Part shown: piece by piece, positions 46,544 to 57,288 of the stretch
Numbering within the stretch: the stretch's first letter is position 1
Layout of the letters: each line of letters begins with the position of its first letter
NCBI GenBank assembly: GCA_037952775.1
Contig: JBANAY010000004.1
Coordinates: 8,060,001 to 8,124,000, forward strand
Source of the DNA: Clonostachys chloroleuca
Taxonomy: Eukaryota; Ascomycota; Sordariomycetes; Hypocreales; Bionectriaceae
Direction of reading: 5' to 3'
Length of the DNA: 64,000 bases
Translations under genes and position numbers: made by a program
The notes under the pieces: generated by a model
The model's input: only the letters and a program-made list of their open reading frames with translations
What the model was told of the DNA's origin: nothing
Databases searched by the model: none

Positions 46544-47501
46544 ATGAGAATACCCGAAAAGCAAAGGAAAATGGCTCCTCTGATTCCTAGAATGCATCTC
46601 TTTGAGATTGATGACCAACCTTGGTAAGTAATACCTCACATTAGTGACCTCTTAGACAGATAAAGTGAAAATGCTGATGTATTGTGATCAATGTAGGTTC
46701 CCCCAAGCCTTGCGGACATTGTTCCAAGCGGCTCTGACAGTCACCTGGACCCTCCCTCTACCAATTGTCCAGTCACACCCTCCAGCAAAGATCGTTGCCC
46801 AGGTGCTTCTTGAAGAACTGGGCTCCGATATTTCAGACTACATCTTTGTAGACTTCTGTGCTGGTGCGGGAGGGCCTACGCCCTTCATCGAGAATTACAT
46901 CAACGCGCATCTGCGGAAGAAAAATGTGAAGGCCGTGAATTTCACACTCACAGATCTTCATCCCAACATACAATACTGGGATTCCGTTGCCGCCGCCAGC
47001 CCCCATCTTTTCTACGAGAGCAAGCCCGTGGATGCCACCAAGGCGCCTAGACACCTCATGGAGCCAGCAAATGGAAAGAAGTCAATGCGACTCTTTAATC
47101 TAGCCTTCCATCACTTCGATGACTGCTTGGCTGCACAAATTCTCAAGGACACGGTGGAGTCTAGCGATGGATTCGCCATATTTGAGCTGCAGGATCGAAG
47201 TCTTGCTAGTTTTGTTGCCGTGACGCTGCTGGCCGTCGGCACCTTGCTCTTGGCACCATTCTACGCGCTGAAATGGAGGTCGCCTCTTGCCTTGGTATTC
47301 TCGTGGTTGATCCCAATACTGCCGGCAGCTCTGGCCTGGGATGGCTATGTCTCATCTCTACGGACAAGAGAGCCTGAGGAAGTGGAGGCTCTTCTGAGGT
47401 CGTGCGGAGCTGATACTTCCCAGTGGGAGCTGAGAAGTGGCAGCAATGTGCATCTCTGGCCTGTTGGATATGTTAATTGGATCATATGTAGAAAGATATA
47501 G
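46544..47501 (+). CDS. Membrane protein with methyltransferase-like motif
   Basis: Exons 46544-46623 and 46697-47501 with a 73-bp intron through a Trp codon encode 294 aa. The sequence FVDFCAGAGGPTPFIENYIN resembles SAM-binding motif I of class I methyltransferases (E/DxGxGxG). DLHPN and FHHFDD could correspond to later motifs of the fold. Two hydrophobic segments follow near the C-terminus (LASFVAVTLLAVGTLLLAPF and ALVFSWLIPILPAALAW). Related proteins occur widely in Aspergillus-type genomes as uncharacterised integral-membrane proteins. Activity is not established. The neighbouring P450 and FAD-oxidoreductase genes would fit a tailoring role (inference). Confidence 0.65.
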
Positions 47502-48318
47502 TGGATTTATAATTGAAGAGCCCTGAGCGGGAAGGAGATGAGTAGTTTGATATTAGATGCTTCACATTATTCTATTTGGACCTCGTTATTCCTTCCTTGT
47601 CTCGTTGCCCCCTTAAGATAGTACTTGGATCAACAACTGCGCATCAACTTTCATTTCGGATTGTGTTAAGAACATCTACAGGTGACCGATTCCACGCCCC
47701 ATTCCATTTTCCATCATGGATTATGCTCATGCTCAACCTTTACGCCGAACATGTCATCAGAACATGGACCCTTACATCTCGGTTGGGCACCGATGATATG
47801 TAAGCACCCTTAGGGACCTTTCAACATGCACTGCCTCCCCTCCCGACATGTCGGAAACTAACTTTGGTAGCTCATGTACCGGGATCGATACGCGTATCGA
47901 CGCCTCGCTTCATCCCACCATCTTTATGCCACTCTTCGTTTTCGGGACATCCCTCGCTTCCCACACCAACTCTCACGTGTTAGTTAGTTCTTGATCGCGG
48001 CCGCCGCTAGCAACGGTCTTTCAAACCCCACCAGCATTGAGCAGAAGACATGTCACCGCCGTGCCATAAGCATAGCTATCATCATACCCTGGCATAGTCT
48101 AAGCCACACATTACCATGTATCGGACCAAGTGGGATCCTGTAGTCTGAATTAGCATGTCTCGCTTAGAATTGGCATGTTTCTCGCTATGCCAAAGTACCA
48201 AGGTAATAGACAACCATTGGAAACCATTGTTGGGAATCTTCTTGCAACTTGCGCATGCAGATTTGAGTGAGGAACTCTGCCTCCTCTCCATCAACACATC
48301 TAATTTTTCATCATCATC
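47502..48318. other. Intergenic region
   Basis: 817 bp upstream of the FAD oxidoreductase. Contains GATCGCGGCCGCCGC near 47992. No gene recognised. Confidence 0.4.
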
Positions 48319-49452
48319 ATGGCCACAGTCGTTATTCTTGGTGCCGGTTACTCTGGAATCGGCATCGCTCACAAACTCCTCAAGTACACGTTGCCCAAGG
48401 TCACGAATTTGAAAGTCATCTTGGTCTCGCTGTCCACGCATCACTTTTGGAACCTGGGCTCAGTGCGGCGTGTTATTCCTGGGGAAGTCCGAGATGACCA
48501 GATCTTCCGTGAGATCGCGCCTGGCTTTGAACAGTACCCAAAAGGTGCTTTTGAGTTCATTGTTGGCGTGGCGACTGGATTCGAGCCGGCGAGCAACAAA
48601 GCACAAGTCAATGTCGGCGATGAGACAAGAGAAATCGAATATTCTCATCTCGTTGTAGCCACGGGCGCATCTTATCCAACCAAACTTCCTTTCACAACCA
48701 TTGGCCCCCACGAAGAAATGCTTGACTCCTGGCGCGAGCTGCAAGCCAAAGTTGATCAGGCAGAATTTATTATCGTCTCTGGCGCTGGTCCAACCGGCAT
48801 TGAGACAGCTGCGGAACTTGCTTCCCATTTCGGTAGCTCCAAGAGCATCACCGTCATTCTCGAGGGCGACAACCCTCTCCGTGGTTTCATGCCACAGGTT
48901 GGGAAGATTGCGGCAAACGACCTCGCTGGTTTTGGTGCGAAGCTGATTCGCAATGCACGTGCCGTCAATTCCACCAAAACCGATACCGGCAAGACCGTCG
49001 TTGAGCTTTCCAACGGCAGCACCCTCCAGGCAGATCTGTACCTCCCCTTGTACGGAAGCCGGCCCAATACGCAATTTGTGCCGGCTCATCTCCTCGACGA
49101 TCGAGGAAACCTCAAACTGGAAACCAACTTACGTGTTCAAGGGCTGCACAATGTCTGGGGAGTGGGCGACGTCGGCAATCTGGAGAGTAAGCAGCTCATC
49201 TACGCCGAGAGACAAGCCCTGCACCTTGGAAGCAATCTACACGCCGTCCTCACGGGAGGCAATGTGAAGCCGCTCCCATCGACGGTTACTCCGCAGGTCT
49301 TTGTTACACTGGGGAAGAACAAAGGAACTGGGCAGTATGGCTGGTTTAGGGTTCCCGGCTTTGGGATCACCACTACAAAAGGAAAGGATTTCTTCATGAG
49401 CAAGGGCGATGGTCTCATAGCTGGAAAGAATATCGTTCGATCTCCAATTTGA
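48319..49452 (+). CDS. AIF/FSP1-type FAD-NAD(P)H oxidoreductase
   Basis: Intronless, 377 aa. It belongs to the pyridine-nucleotide-disulfide-oxidoreductase superfamily, closest in layout to AIF/AMID/FSP1-type and fungal NDH-2-like enzymes. MATVVILGAGYSGIGIA is the FAD-binding Rossmann motif, VVATGASYPTKLP is the conserved ATG motif, IIVSGAGPTGIETAAELA is the NAD(P)H-binding motif and VWGVGDVGNLESKQ is the second FAD contact. There is no redox-active CxxC, which argues against a thioredoxin/glutathione reductase. It would reduce quinones or other acceptors with NAD(P)H. No signal peptide or membrane helix is evident, and no SKL tail. It follows the membrane protein gene by 0.8 kb on the same strand. 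Confidence 0.88.
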   Translation: MATVVILGAGYSGIGIAHKLLKYTLPKVTNLKVILVSLSTHHFWNLGSVRRVIPGEVRDDQIFREIAPGFEQYPKGAFEFIVGVATGFEPASNKAQVNVGDETREIEYSHLVVATGASYPTKLPFTTIGPHEEMLDSWRELQAKVDQAEFIIVSGAGPTGIETAAELASHFGSSKSITVILEGDNPLRGFMPQVGKIAANDLAGFGAKLIRNARAVNSTKTDTGKTVVELSNGSTLQADLYLPLYGSRPNTQFVPAHLLDDRGNLKLETNLRVQGLHNVWGVGDVGNLESKQLIYAERQALHLGSNLHAVLTGGNVKPLPSTVTPQVFVTLGKNKGTGQYGWFRVPGFGITTTKGKDFFMSKGDGLIAGKNIVRSPI

Positions 49453-49567
49453 ATAGTTTGGTAGAGTTTTATAGATTTTGAATTTGAATTTGGAGGCTTT
49501 ATAGATACTGGCGAGTTTGCATCCTGCACTCGATCATATACTGGAGTTACAAATCGCTGTCAATCCC

Positions 49568-49978
49568 TTAACCTGGTGAATTGCCTAGCACATTGACTCC
49601 AGACACTACAAATAACATGAATAAAAGTGCATGAATGGCAAAGTGAGCAGGCGGTCCCCCCAAAGTCTTTTCCGTTCTAATCTGGCCTTTCTCCTCGCGT
49701 TGGAACAGCCTCGAAGCAGCCCGGTATATTGGCCAGAGATGCCAAAATGCAAAGGCAAGGGCCATTGTACCAAAGGCTCGATCAGCCTCTGGCTGACAGA
49801 GAAGGGTCAGGCTTGTGAGACTGGTAAATAAAAGGCAGCCTCCATAGCATTGGAGCACTAGGCGCATGTCATCGGAGGGACATGGTATCTGCCGCTGCGG
49901 ATAGAAAATGAACGTGAAGGCTGCAATGGTCTCTACTAGCGTGTGAAGCAGGAACGGAAGCTTGATGACAGGATTCAT
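49568..49978 (-). CDS. Small four-helix membrane protein
   Basis: 136 aa, intronless, ATG 49978. It has four hydrophobic segments: LPFLLHTLVETIAAFTFIFY, LVLQCYGGCLLFTSLTSLTLL, MALAFAFWHLWPIY and FAIHALLFMLFVVSGVNVL. Two short polar loops separate them, and a Lys/Arg/Glu-rich loop lies between helix 3 and 4. No domain name is recognised. Similar small tetraspan proteins are common beside fungal secondary-metabolite genes, some as cyclases or transport helpers, but no catalytic residue pattern stands out here. The 3' end faces the FAD oxidoreductase gene. Confidence 0.6.
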   Translation of the reverse strand: MNPVIKLPFLLHTLVETIAAFTFIFYPQRQIPCPSDDMRLVLQCYGGCLLFTSLTSLTLLCQPEADRAFGTMALAFAFWHLWPIYRAASRLFQREEKGQIRTEKTLGGPPAHFAIHALLFMLFVVSGVNVLGNSPG

Positions 49979-50791
49979 GGTTTTGGTGCAACTCGCGGTA
50001 AGAAGTTTGGGGAAGGATTCGGGCGTGAACTTGCAGCAGTTGCATTAGGCAGTGTGTTCTTGAGTTCGGAGGATGGAATAATGGACTCTCGGGTATGGCT
50101 TGGCGATTGCTGGCTCAGAATGGAGAAGATGGACGTGAGTCTTCCCAATTTGTCAGCGAGAAATGAGATAGCCCAAAGTCCCTGAGCCACATGGTGATGT
50201 GGCAGGATTACATCAAGGAAGAGATGCCTTTTGCCTCTTCAGGCAGTGTGTCAGCACACTAAAACACACGTATTCGGCTCGGCTAGATCGATAGGGACAG
50301 CAGGGATGGATGTGGGGAGAGGCGGCCGCCGTGCCCAGACTGAGTTCAACCATATCACCATCTCCACTCCCTCCACCCCGACTGCGGGTTCAAGGGCTGT
50401 CACTGATTGTGTGGTGATTTGACACTGGCGGAAGCGTTGGTGCCGGACAACATCCCGTTTCCACCTTCTGGGAAGGGTCCAAAAGCTCCGTCTAAGATGG
50501 CATTTGTCCGGTCTAAGCTTGCATAGCCTCAATCATGTAGGGCTATGCCACAAGTCTGCGTTGGAATGGTGGCGGCCGTTGGCTAGCTGGGACTTGTCTT
50601 GTTGTGGGCAGGTCGAGCTTACATTGTTGTGCGTTCTGTCTGTCTTTGCCGTGAATGCTTCGTCTTTTAGGGATATATATGCCGGGCTTTTCTTCACTTT
50701 TCTGATTTGACAAGCGCAAGCATCCATCTCCTCAACACAATTCACCTCATTACTTAGTCCTTGGTTCAAATATTGAACATCAATCTTCATC
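49979..50791. other. Divergent promoter region
   Basis: 813 bp between the small membrane protein start and the PKS start. Short frames at 49943-50185 and 50231-50422 lack domain features. A TATA-like element near the PKS is listed separately. Confidence 0.4.
50673..50680 (+). promoter_or_regulatory. TATA-like box (ATATATAT)
   Basis: ATATATAT lies about 112 bp upstream of the type III PKS start at 50792. Position and match only. Confidence 0.35.
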
Positions 50792-52138
50792 ATGGCTCCG
50801 GTAGACAACACGTTTGGGGAGCTAGGACTTTCCATCATTGGAATTGGTGTGCAATATCCACGCTTCAATCTCGCACCCAATGACCTGGAAACATTGAGTA
50901 AGAGATTTTATGCAAGCACCCCATCGTAAGTGACTGATCTAAGTATTCACAAGACAGTGAGATGAATACGGCTGACTGTGGCCTTCGCAGCATGGATAAA
51001 GTCTTGTCCATCAACCGATTCACTGGGATCGAAAATAGGTCTTCCATTGGGACGATTGATCACCCACTAGTCAATCAAGAAACTGCCCCATCTGTTTCGC
51101 AGTTGCATGAGGTGTTTGTCGAGGACGGAGTCCCTCTCGCCATCACAGCCTCACAGAAAGCCATTGAGGAGTCACGCATCCGGCTGTCGGATATTACCCA
51201 TGTAGTGTCAACCACATGCACCAACAACGCGAACCCGGGGTTCGACAATTTAGTCGTGGCCGGCCTTGGTATTAAGCAACAAGTAGAGAAGGTGCTTCTG
51301 CAGGGAGTGGGATGTAGCGGAGGCCTTGCTGTTCTCAGAACTGCTTCCAACTTGGCCTTGGGTCGCACCGCCCAGCGCAAACCAGCTCGTATCCTCTGTG
51401 TTGCACTGGAGCTATGCACCCCTCTAGTGCGCAGCGAGTTTGATAGTATCAAGGCGCTGCAGGAGGTGAGGATCGGCCCGGCGCTCTTCTCAGACTGCGC
51501 CAGCGCTTTGATCCTCAGCAATGATATTGGAGGCTACGTAGAGCCTATCTATGATGTTCTTGGATGGGATCATAGGGTTATCCCGGACACCGCTGAGCAC
51601 CTTAGATTCGATTCCGACCCACTAGGTAAGTACTCCCCATTCTTTAGACTTCAGAAGAGCCAACTTACTGAGACTTTCTCTGTCAGGCTGGAAGGTGGTT
51701 CTTACCCCTGATGTGCCTAAAGTCGCTTGTGCCGCCGTCCCTGAAGCGTTTTCAGACATCCTGGCCTCTGTCCCTTCAATTCCTCGCTCTCTGCAAAAAG
51801 CGGACGACTTTGACTGGGCATTGCATCCTGGCGGTGCAACTATTCTGACAGGAACGGAAAAGGAAATGAACATTACACCATATCACTTGCGCGCCAGCTA
51901 CGACACGTACATGAAACATGGAAATTCAAGTTCTGCGACAATATTCAGCGTCCTGAATCGTCTACGAGCGAAAGACATGGATGCTATAGCTCCTCCAGGT
52001 GGCCCTCGCGAGTTTGTCATGGCTTGCGCGTTTGGACCAGGAGTCTCGGTTGAGATGTGCGCGCTGAAGAGAAGCCAAAACTCCCAGCGGGTTGCCGACT
52101 GCTTGACACCGCCTCTTGATGACCCTGATTTGGATTAA
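50792..52138 (+). CDS. Type III polyketide synthase (chalcone-synthase fold)
   Basis: Three exons (50792-50925, 50991-51625, 51687-52138; introns 65 and 61 bp) encode 406 aa, the normal length of the family. The enzyme loads an acyl-CoA starter and extends it with malonyl-CoA to an alkylpyrone, resorcinol or similar aromatic. The catalytic triad is intact: Cys153 in LLQGVGCSGGLAVLRTASN, His303 in WALHPGGATIL and Asn336 in KHGNSSSATIF. It is a homodimeric cytosolic enzyme with no signal peptide. The product depends on starter and chain length, which cannot be read off. Nearby a peroxisomal enoyl-CoA hydratase (52498-53331) and a Zn2Cys6 regulator (53841) suggest a small cluster. Fungal relatives include CsyA/CsyB of Aspergillus; I do not claim orthology. 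Confidence 0.95.
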
Positions 52139-52497
52139 CCTGTTGGATGATTAATGATAAATTCCAGTCGATCACGGGTTTTACAGCAATTTTCACATAT
52201 AGCAATACATAGCAATGATAGAACTGGGTAGTGAATTTCTTTTTATCTGAATTTGTTATATCGTTCTAATTTCCTTTGTCGTGAAGTTGATAATAGAAAC
52301 CAGTCACATTTTACCTGGACTGGGTTGACCAAGCCAAAAGTTGATACGAGTGAACCAGAGCATGCTGGTTATACGAACGCAGTCCCAGTCAATCAGAGCT
52401 GGCTGGGCCTCTTGATAGAAATTTGTGGCCTGTGCAACGGGTGTATGGTAATGGGCAGACCCAAGAGTACAAGAACATGTTAATACATCCATCATAT
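52139..52497. other. Intergenic region between convergent genes
   Basis: 359 bp between the PKS 3' end and the enoyl-CoA hydratase 3' end. AT-rich, presumably polyadenylation regions. Nothing else seen. Confidence 0.4.
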
Positions 52498-53331
52498 CTA
52501 TAGCTTAGAGGGTTTCCAAACAGCAGACCGCTTCTGCTCAAAGGCCCTTAGGCCTTCGCGCATGTTTTCGCCACGCTCTAGCAATGAGAAATACGTCCGG
52601 TGCCATTCTTCGGTCGCCTGCTCAACATCTGCCGTCTCCCAGGCTTGCCGTAAGCCAGCTCGCGCGCAAATAACACCATCTGGACTATTCTCTGCAATCA
52701 TCGACGCATATCGTAGACCCTCATTAACAACTTCACGCTCGGGAACCACCTTGTTGACGATGCCCCAGCTGTGCATCTCCTGTGATGTTAACCGCCTCCC
52801 TGTCAAACCGATTTCTGAAGCAATCTGCATCCCAGCGGTGTGAACTATCCGTGTTAAGACGCCTCCAGTCGGAGCAAGCCCACGCTTTACTTCGGGAAGA
52901 CCGAAGATAGCTGTGTCTGCCGCAACGACGAGGTCACAGTTGACCGCGAACTCGCATCCACCTCCGAATGCAAACCCATTCACTGCAGCAATGATCGGTT
53001 TCTTTCCCTTGCGTCGTGTGAATGGGGTGCGACCTTTCTGAAGCCCGAAGCGCTCTCCTTTGTTCCCCTCTAAAGTACGTCGCCATTCTTTGAGATCAGC
53101 ACCGGCGGTAAAAGCCTTCCCGGTGCCAGTAACGATCATGACACGGAGCGTTGGCTCATCGTCGTACCAATCCAATGTTAAGTCGAGCTCTCGCAGGGCA
53201 TCTGAGGAGAGCGCATTTAGGGCCGAAGGGCGGTCCATACGAGCCAAGAGAACATGCTCTCTTGGAACCGTGAGCTTCAGAAAGCTCAGGCCCTGGGGTG
53301 GCTGTGTGTCTGTTGGAAGTGGTGTTGACAT
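52498..53331 (-). CDS. Peroxisomal enoyl-CoA hydratase/isomerase
   Basis: Intronless, 277 aa, crotonase family. It binds acyl-CoA through the oxyanion-hole regions ALNALSSDALREL, TAGADLKEW and NGFAFGGGCEFAVNCDLVVA, and LPEVKRGLAPTGG is the conserved loop with the usual Glu. The C-terminus is SKL, a PTS1 signal for the peroxisome matrix. It hydrates or isomerises 2-enoyl-CoAs in beta-oxidation. Its neighbourhood suggests it may shape or supply an acyl-CoA for the PKS, which is inference. It is convergent with the PKS. A 509-bp spacer separates its start from the Zn2Cys6 regulator, so the two share a divergent promoter. Confidence 0.92.
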   Translation of the reverse strand: MSTPLPTDTQPPQGLSFLKLTVPREHVLLARMDRPSALNALSSDALRELDLTLDWYDDEPTLRVMIVTGTGKAFTAGADLKEWRRTLEGNKGERFGLQKGRTPFTRRKGKKPIIAAVNGFAFGGGCEFAVNCDLVVAADTAIFGLPEVKRGLAPTGGVLTRIVHTAGMQIASEIGLTGRRLTSQEMHSWGIVNKVVPEREVVNEGLRYASMIAENSPDGVICARAGLRQAWETADVEQATEEWHRTYFSLLERGENMREGLRAFEQKRSAVWKPSKL

Positions 53332-53840
53332 GGTTTGGGCCGTGTCATAGTGCCGGTATCAAAAGCTGTGTCAATGGCTTTTGTTACTGCTGGGCCGGGT
53401 AAACAGGCCCCGCCACCACTTTTCCCGAGGTTCATATGGTTACCAGAGATCATCTGCTCATATTGCGATAGGTCCTGAGTGTCTGACCCGACAAAGTTGA
53501 GTCAGTGTGGGGTAATACTGAACTGTGTGGATCAACCTCCACCAACATCGAATAACCTGGGGAATGATTATACCACAGTAGGTGAGCTTGTGTACCAGCT
53601 TGCCGCGTATCAAGATTCCTCCCATGCTCTTCCTGCGTACAGATGGTCTTGGTGGAAGTCTCGTGCCCACTCTGGGCCCATCTAAGCCTTCCCGGTTTCC
53701 TTTAGGATACCCCCCTTCATTGTCTTTTCAGTTGGCTAGCTATTGGCTTGGATTTTTGCTGTACTCAACAAGAAGGTGGCCATCTTCATCAAAACAACGA
53801 AATCGGCATATGTTCTTTTCCAATCCCATCGCTTGCCATC
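53332..53840. other. Shared divergent promoter (hydratase / regulator)
   Basis: 509 bp between two divergent starts. It contains GGGGTAATACTG near 53509-53520, similar to elements in front of the MFS gene and the bZIP gene. It is a good candidate for autoregulation by the adjoining Zn2Cys6 factor. No other signal identified. Confidence 0.35.
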
Positions 53841-56462
53841 ATGGGACTTACTGACGACCAACCAACACCGGAAGCTGCCGTGATCGGCACGAGACAACTC
53901 CCCCGTCCAAATCGCCAAAGAGCATCCATCGCGTGTCTTCACTGCCGCAACCGAAAAATTCGGTGTGATGTCTCCCGTCGAGGCTATCCTTGCGCCAATT
54001 GTCGCCTTGACGACACGGAGTGTGAGGTTGTGGGCCGCTCATCATCTAGGTATGCTTTTATCGATGCTGTGTTTTTATGCCACGATGATCACTAATGCAG
54101 AAAATGCGAAGGACATCCAAGCGACGAAAAGATAGCTTGGCTGCTTCATTGGAAGAAAACCCACCAACAGCTGACACGTCCTCTATGACCTATCCCACAG
54201 ACTCTCTCAATACGATGCCGATTATATGGGAGTCTTCTTCCCCGACAGAGATCTTAGCACGCGACGAAACCGCAACTTCAATAGACGTTTTTCCATCATG
54301 CGAGGTGAATACGCTAGCTTTGGGGCCCCTCGCAGATACTATGGCATCTTCTACGTCGATTACACCCACAATACAATTTAGACGTTCGAGTGATTCGCGC
54401 AGGAAAGAAGGACGCAGTGATGTGTTTTATACATATCATCCATTCCTTAGCCGCAATGAACTGTCTCATCTGAGCCCCAGAGACTTGAATCTCCTGGACT
54501 CACAGTCCTGCCTACGGGTGCCGACTCGTCCGATCCTCCACGAATTCATCCGGCAATATTTTTTGTACATCCACCCTCTTCTGCCCATGATGGATGAGGC
54601 TCTCTTTTGGAGAATTTATAGGGGGGAGGATGGCCCAAATGAGCATATCTCTCTTTTGCTCATCCAAGCGATGCTCTTTGTTTCATGCAACGTACGTCAT
54701 ATTTTGTCATTCTTGAATTGTTAACCTGATCACTGACGGCGACCAGTATGTATCTCCTGAAATGGTTCAATCCTTGGGCTTCTCCTCTAACAGATCTGCC
54801 CGGGCAGAATTCTACCGGCGGGCGAAGGTAGTACCCCTACACTCGCTACGCACATCAAAATCTGCCCGCCGTTAATACTAACACCTTTCCAGATCTTATA
54901 CGATATGAATTCCGAACTGTCTTCGTTTACAATTAGCCAGGCGGCCTTACTCTTGACATCCTGGACGCCGCCCGCGAATCCAAGGGGGATGAAACCCAAC
55001 ACCCAGTGGCTCTCCATCGCAATAGAGCATGCTAGAGCAGAGGGGGCACATCTTTACAGCCGGCACCAAGGCCCAATGTCTGAGAGTCCAAGCTCACATC
55101 AAGCCTTGGCTAAACGGATATGGTGGTGTTGTATCATTCGCGACCGTCTACTATCTCTTGGTGTGCGGCGAAGGATTCAAATTGACCGCGAAAGTTTCGA
55201 CTTTGATTCGAACAGGCGCTTGAATCATTCTGACCTGGCTGGTGAAGTAGATGGATCAGGAGTCTACTGCAAGAAAGCCAAAATCTCATTGATACGAATC
55301 CTACTGCGGATCGTAGACCTCTGTGTCTCGCTGACGGACCTACTCAACCTCGCCCACCGCCTTGAATTCTCCAGAAATGGAGACAGCGAACAATGGCTTC
55401 CCCATCTACAACAAGTCAGGACAGTCAAGGAAGCCCTGAGAATGTGGCACGAAGTGACGAAATCTGAGTTTTCCTGCTCTCTCAAGCAACTCAGAAGCGC
55501 GAGCAAGTACGATGAACAGTGCAAGGCCGTCGCAGTTCAACTTCATGTGATGTACATGTATTATCAGTAAGTCACGCAGCTCACACTGATGAGAATGTTC
55601 TAACAAATCTCTTTACAGCTCTGCAGGGATAGCGATAGCCCATTACGAGATACTACTGACTACCATGGTGATTCCTACCGGCACACCATATACCATACTC
55701 AGGCCGTCATATCTTTCTAAGCTATTTCGCGAGCTCCAGGATGCATCTGAAGATCTCTCTGACTGTCTTGACGGTCTTATAAAAGAGGACTTGATACCAT
55801 TACTTCCTATTAGCACGTAGGTAGTCAACGGCAACGACGAAGCTCGGCACTTTTGCTAACAACAAGGTTCTAGAATTGCATTGATAGTTTTTCCCCTCAT
55901 TCATCATAGTTTGGATCTCTACACTACACATGACGACTCATACACCGCCAAGGTATTAAGGAAAAGCCGCCTTGATGCCTTGACTGAAGCCATGAACAAA
56001 TTCGAGCAGACATACGATGGCGTGGAGTGGGTGAAGAGCATCCTTAGACAAGTGATCGATCTTGGTGAGTCGCGCCTTAGCGAGGGTACTAGAGATCGAG
56101 AATGGAGAAGGAATCTCTCATCATCGCCGGCCCCATATCTGCGCATAGCATTTACTATCGAATTCAGCCTCAGCCGAAGTTATTTCTTTCAGGAGGCGGA
56201 TGCCCCAGCATATTTAAAGACCGTCTTCAAGGACACAAGCCCCATCATGGGTCGCGCTGAACCGACATTGATGCTCCAGCCTGTTTTCGGCATGCGCGAT
56301 ACGGAGGAGGCTTTAGATGAGGATTGGGAGAAGCTTTTGCAGCTACAAAGCCCGGCGGAGGGTCCTATGCTTGGATCAGAATCTACCGCTACGAGTGTGG
56401 CCACTCCCATGGACGGTTATCATGATTTTTTTGACTTGACCGTGAGGGAAGGTACTCTTTGA
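53841..56462 (+). CDS. Zn2Cys6 transcription factor with fungal_trans domain
   Basis: Six exons (53841-54049, 54112-54691, 54747-54827, 54893-55566, 55619-55816, 55874-56462) encode 776 aa; all phases agree. The zinc cluster ACLHCRNRKIRC..CANCRLDDTEC has Cys at 32, 35, 42, 51, 54 and 61. An acidic/Ser-rich linker is followed by the fungal_trans middle homology region (PF04082): RPILHEFIRQYFLYIHPLLPMMDE, IWWCCIIRDRLLSLGVRRRIQI, then helices with a basic stretch. Intron 1 uses an AAG acceptor at 54110-54111 rather than the nearer CAG, because only that keeps the frame. It starts right beside the hydratase and lies within 2 kb of the PKS, so it is the natural candidate regulator of the neighbourhood (inference). 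Confidence 0.88.
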
Positions 56463-57288
56463 GGTGCTTGGGTGCATCTCCCACGGACGGTTGAGATTGT
56501 CTGCCTCCAAATATACTCTTAGTTTGGAGCGTAAGATTTCAGACAAATGTTTTGAATGGGGGATTAACCCAGTAAATTCAAATCAAACAATACAGTCGCG
56601 TATTTGCATCCTTTAAAACCTTCTAAACAAAGTCCATCGCATGATATATAGAAAGGTAAGAATCCACATAGCAAGATTAAATAGCCGTCTCGGTTGTATT
56701 TACCCTTGGTCTTAACTTCAAAGTGGCCCTTTTCATCGAAGAGTCCAGGTAATCCTAGCCTGCCGAAACGAAAGAAGATGAAAATCTGTTCAATGAGAAC
56801 AGGATACCAGTTGTAAAGAGAGAATCAATAATGCGATATGCTCACCAATCGGATGGATATATTTTAAAGTATGCTAAGCTATTGGACACTAGCACAAAAA
56901 GTTGGTTTTAGGACGGCGGTAATACATTTCCAGCAGCCATCCATCACTTCTGACTCGACCATGTCTGACTCAACTGCTAACATGTTTAGCAATCAGCAAC
57001 GACGGGGATTAGCGCTTAGGTCCCAGTACCCGTTCAGGACCAGTCACAGTGCAGTTTCAGCGGTAATCTGGTCTTTAGACCTGGGGAAATGGGCCGGCTT
57101 GGCTAGAATGCGGGGGAGATTGGTCCCAAGTAACAGTGCAAGAGTGCTAGCGGCAGGTTTGTTTTGCGGGGTATTTGTCTGTGACACAGTCAACATAAGA
57201 GGATCATTGCCGCCTGTTCTGAGCAGCTACGTCCCTGATTTCATCCTTCAGACACACACCTATAGCCATCTATTTATAATCTTCAGAT
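56463..57288. other. Intergenic region
   Basis: 826 bp between the regulator and the transporter. It holds GCGGTAATCTGG at 57060-57071, about 220 bp upstream of the transporter start. The plus-strand frame 56871-57362 overlaps the transporter's first exon and has no family character. Confidence 0.4.
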
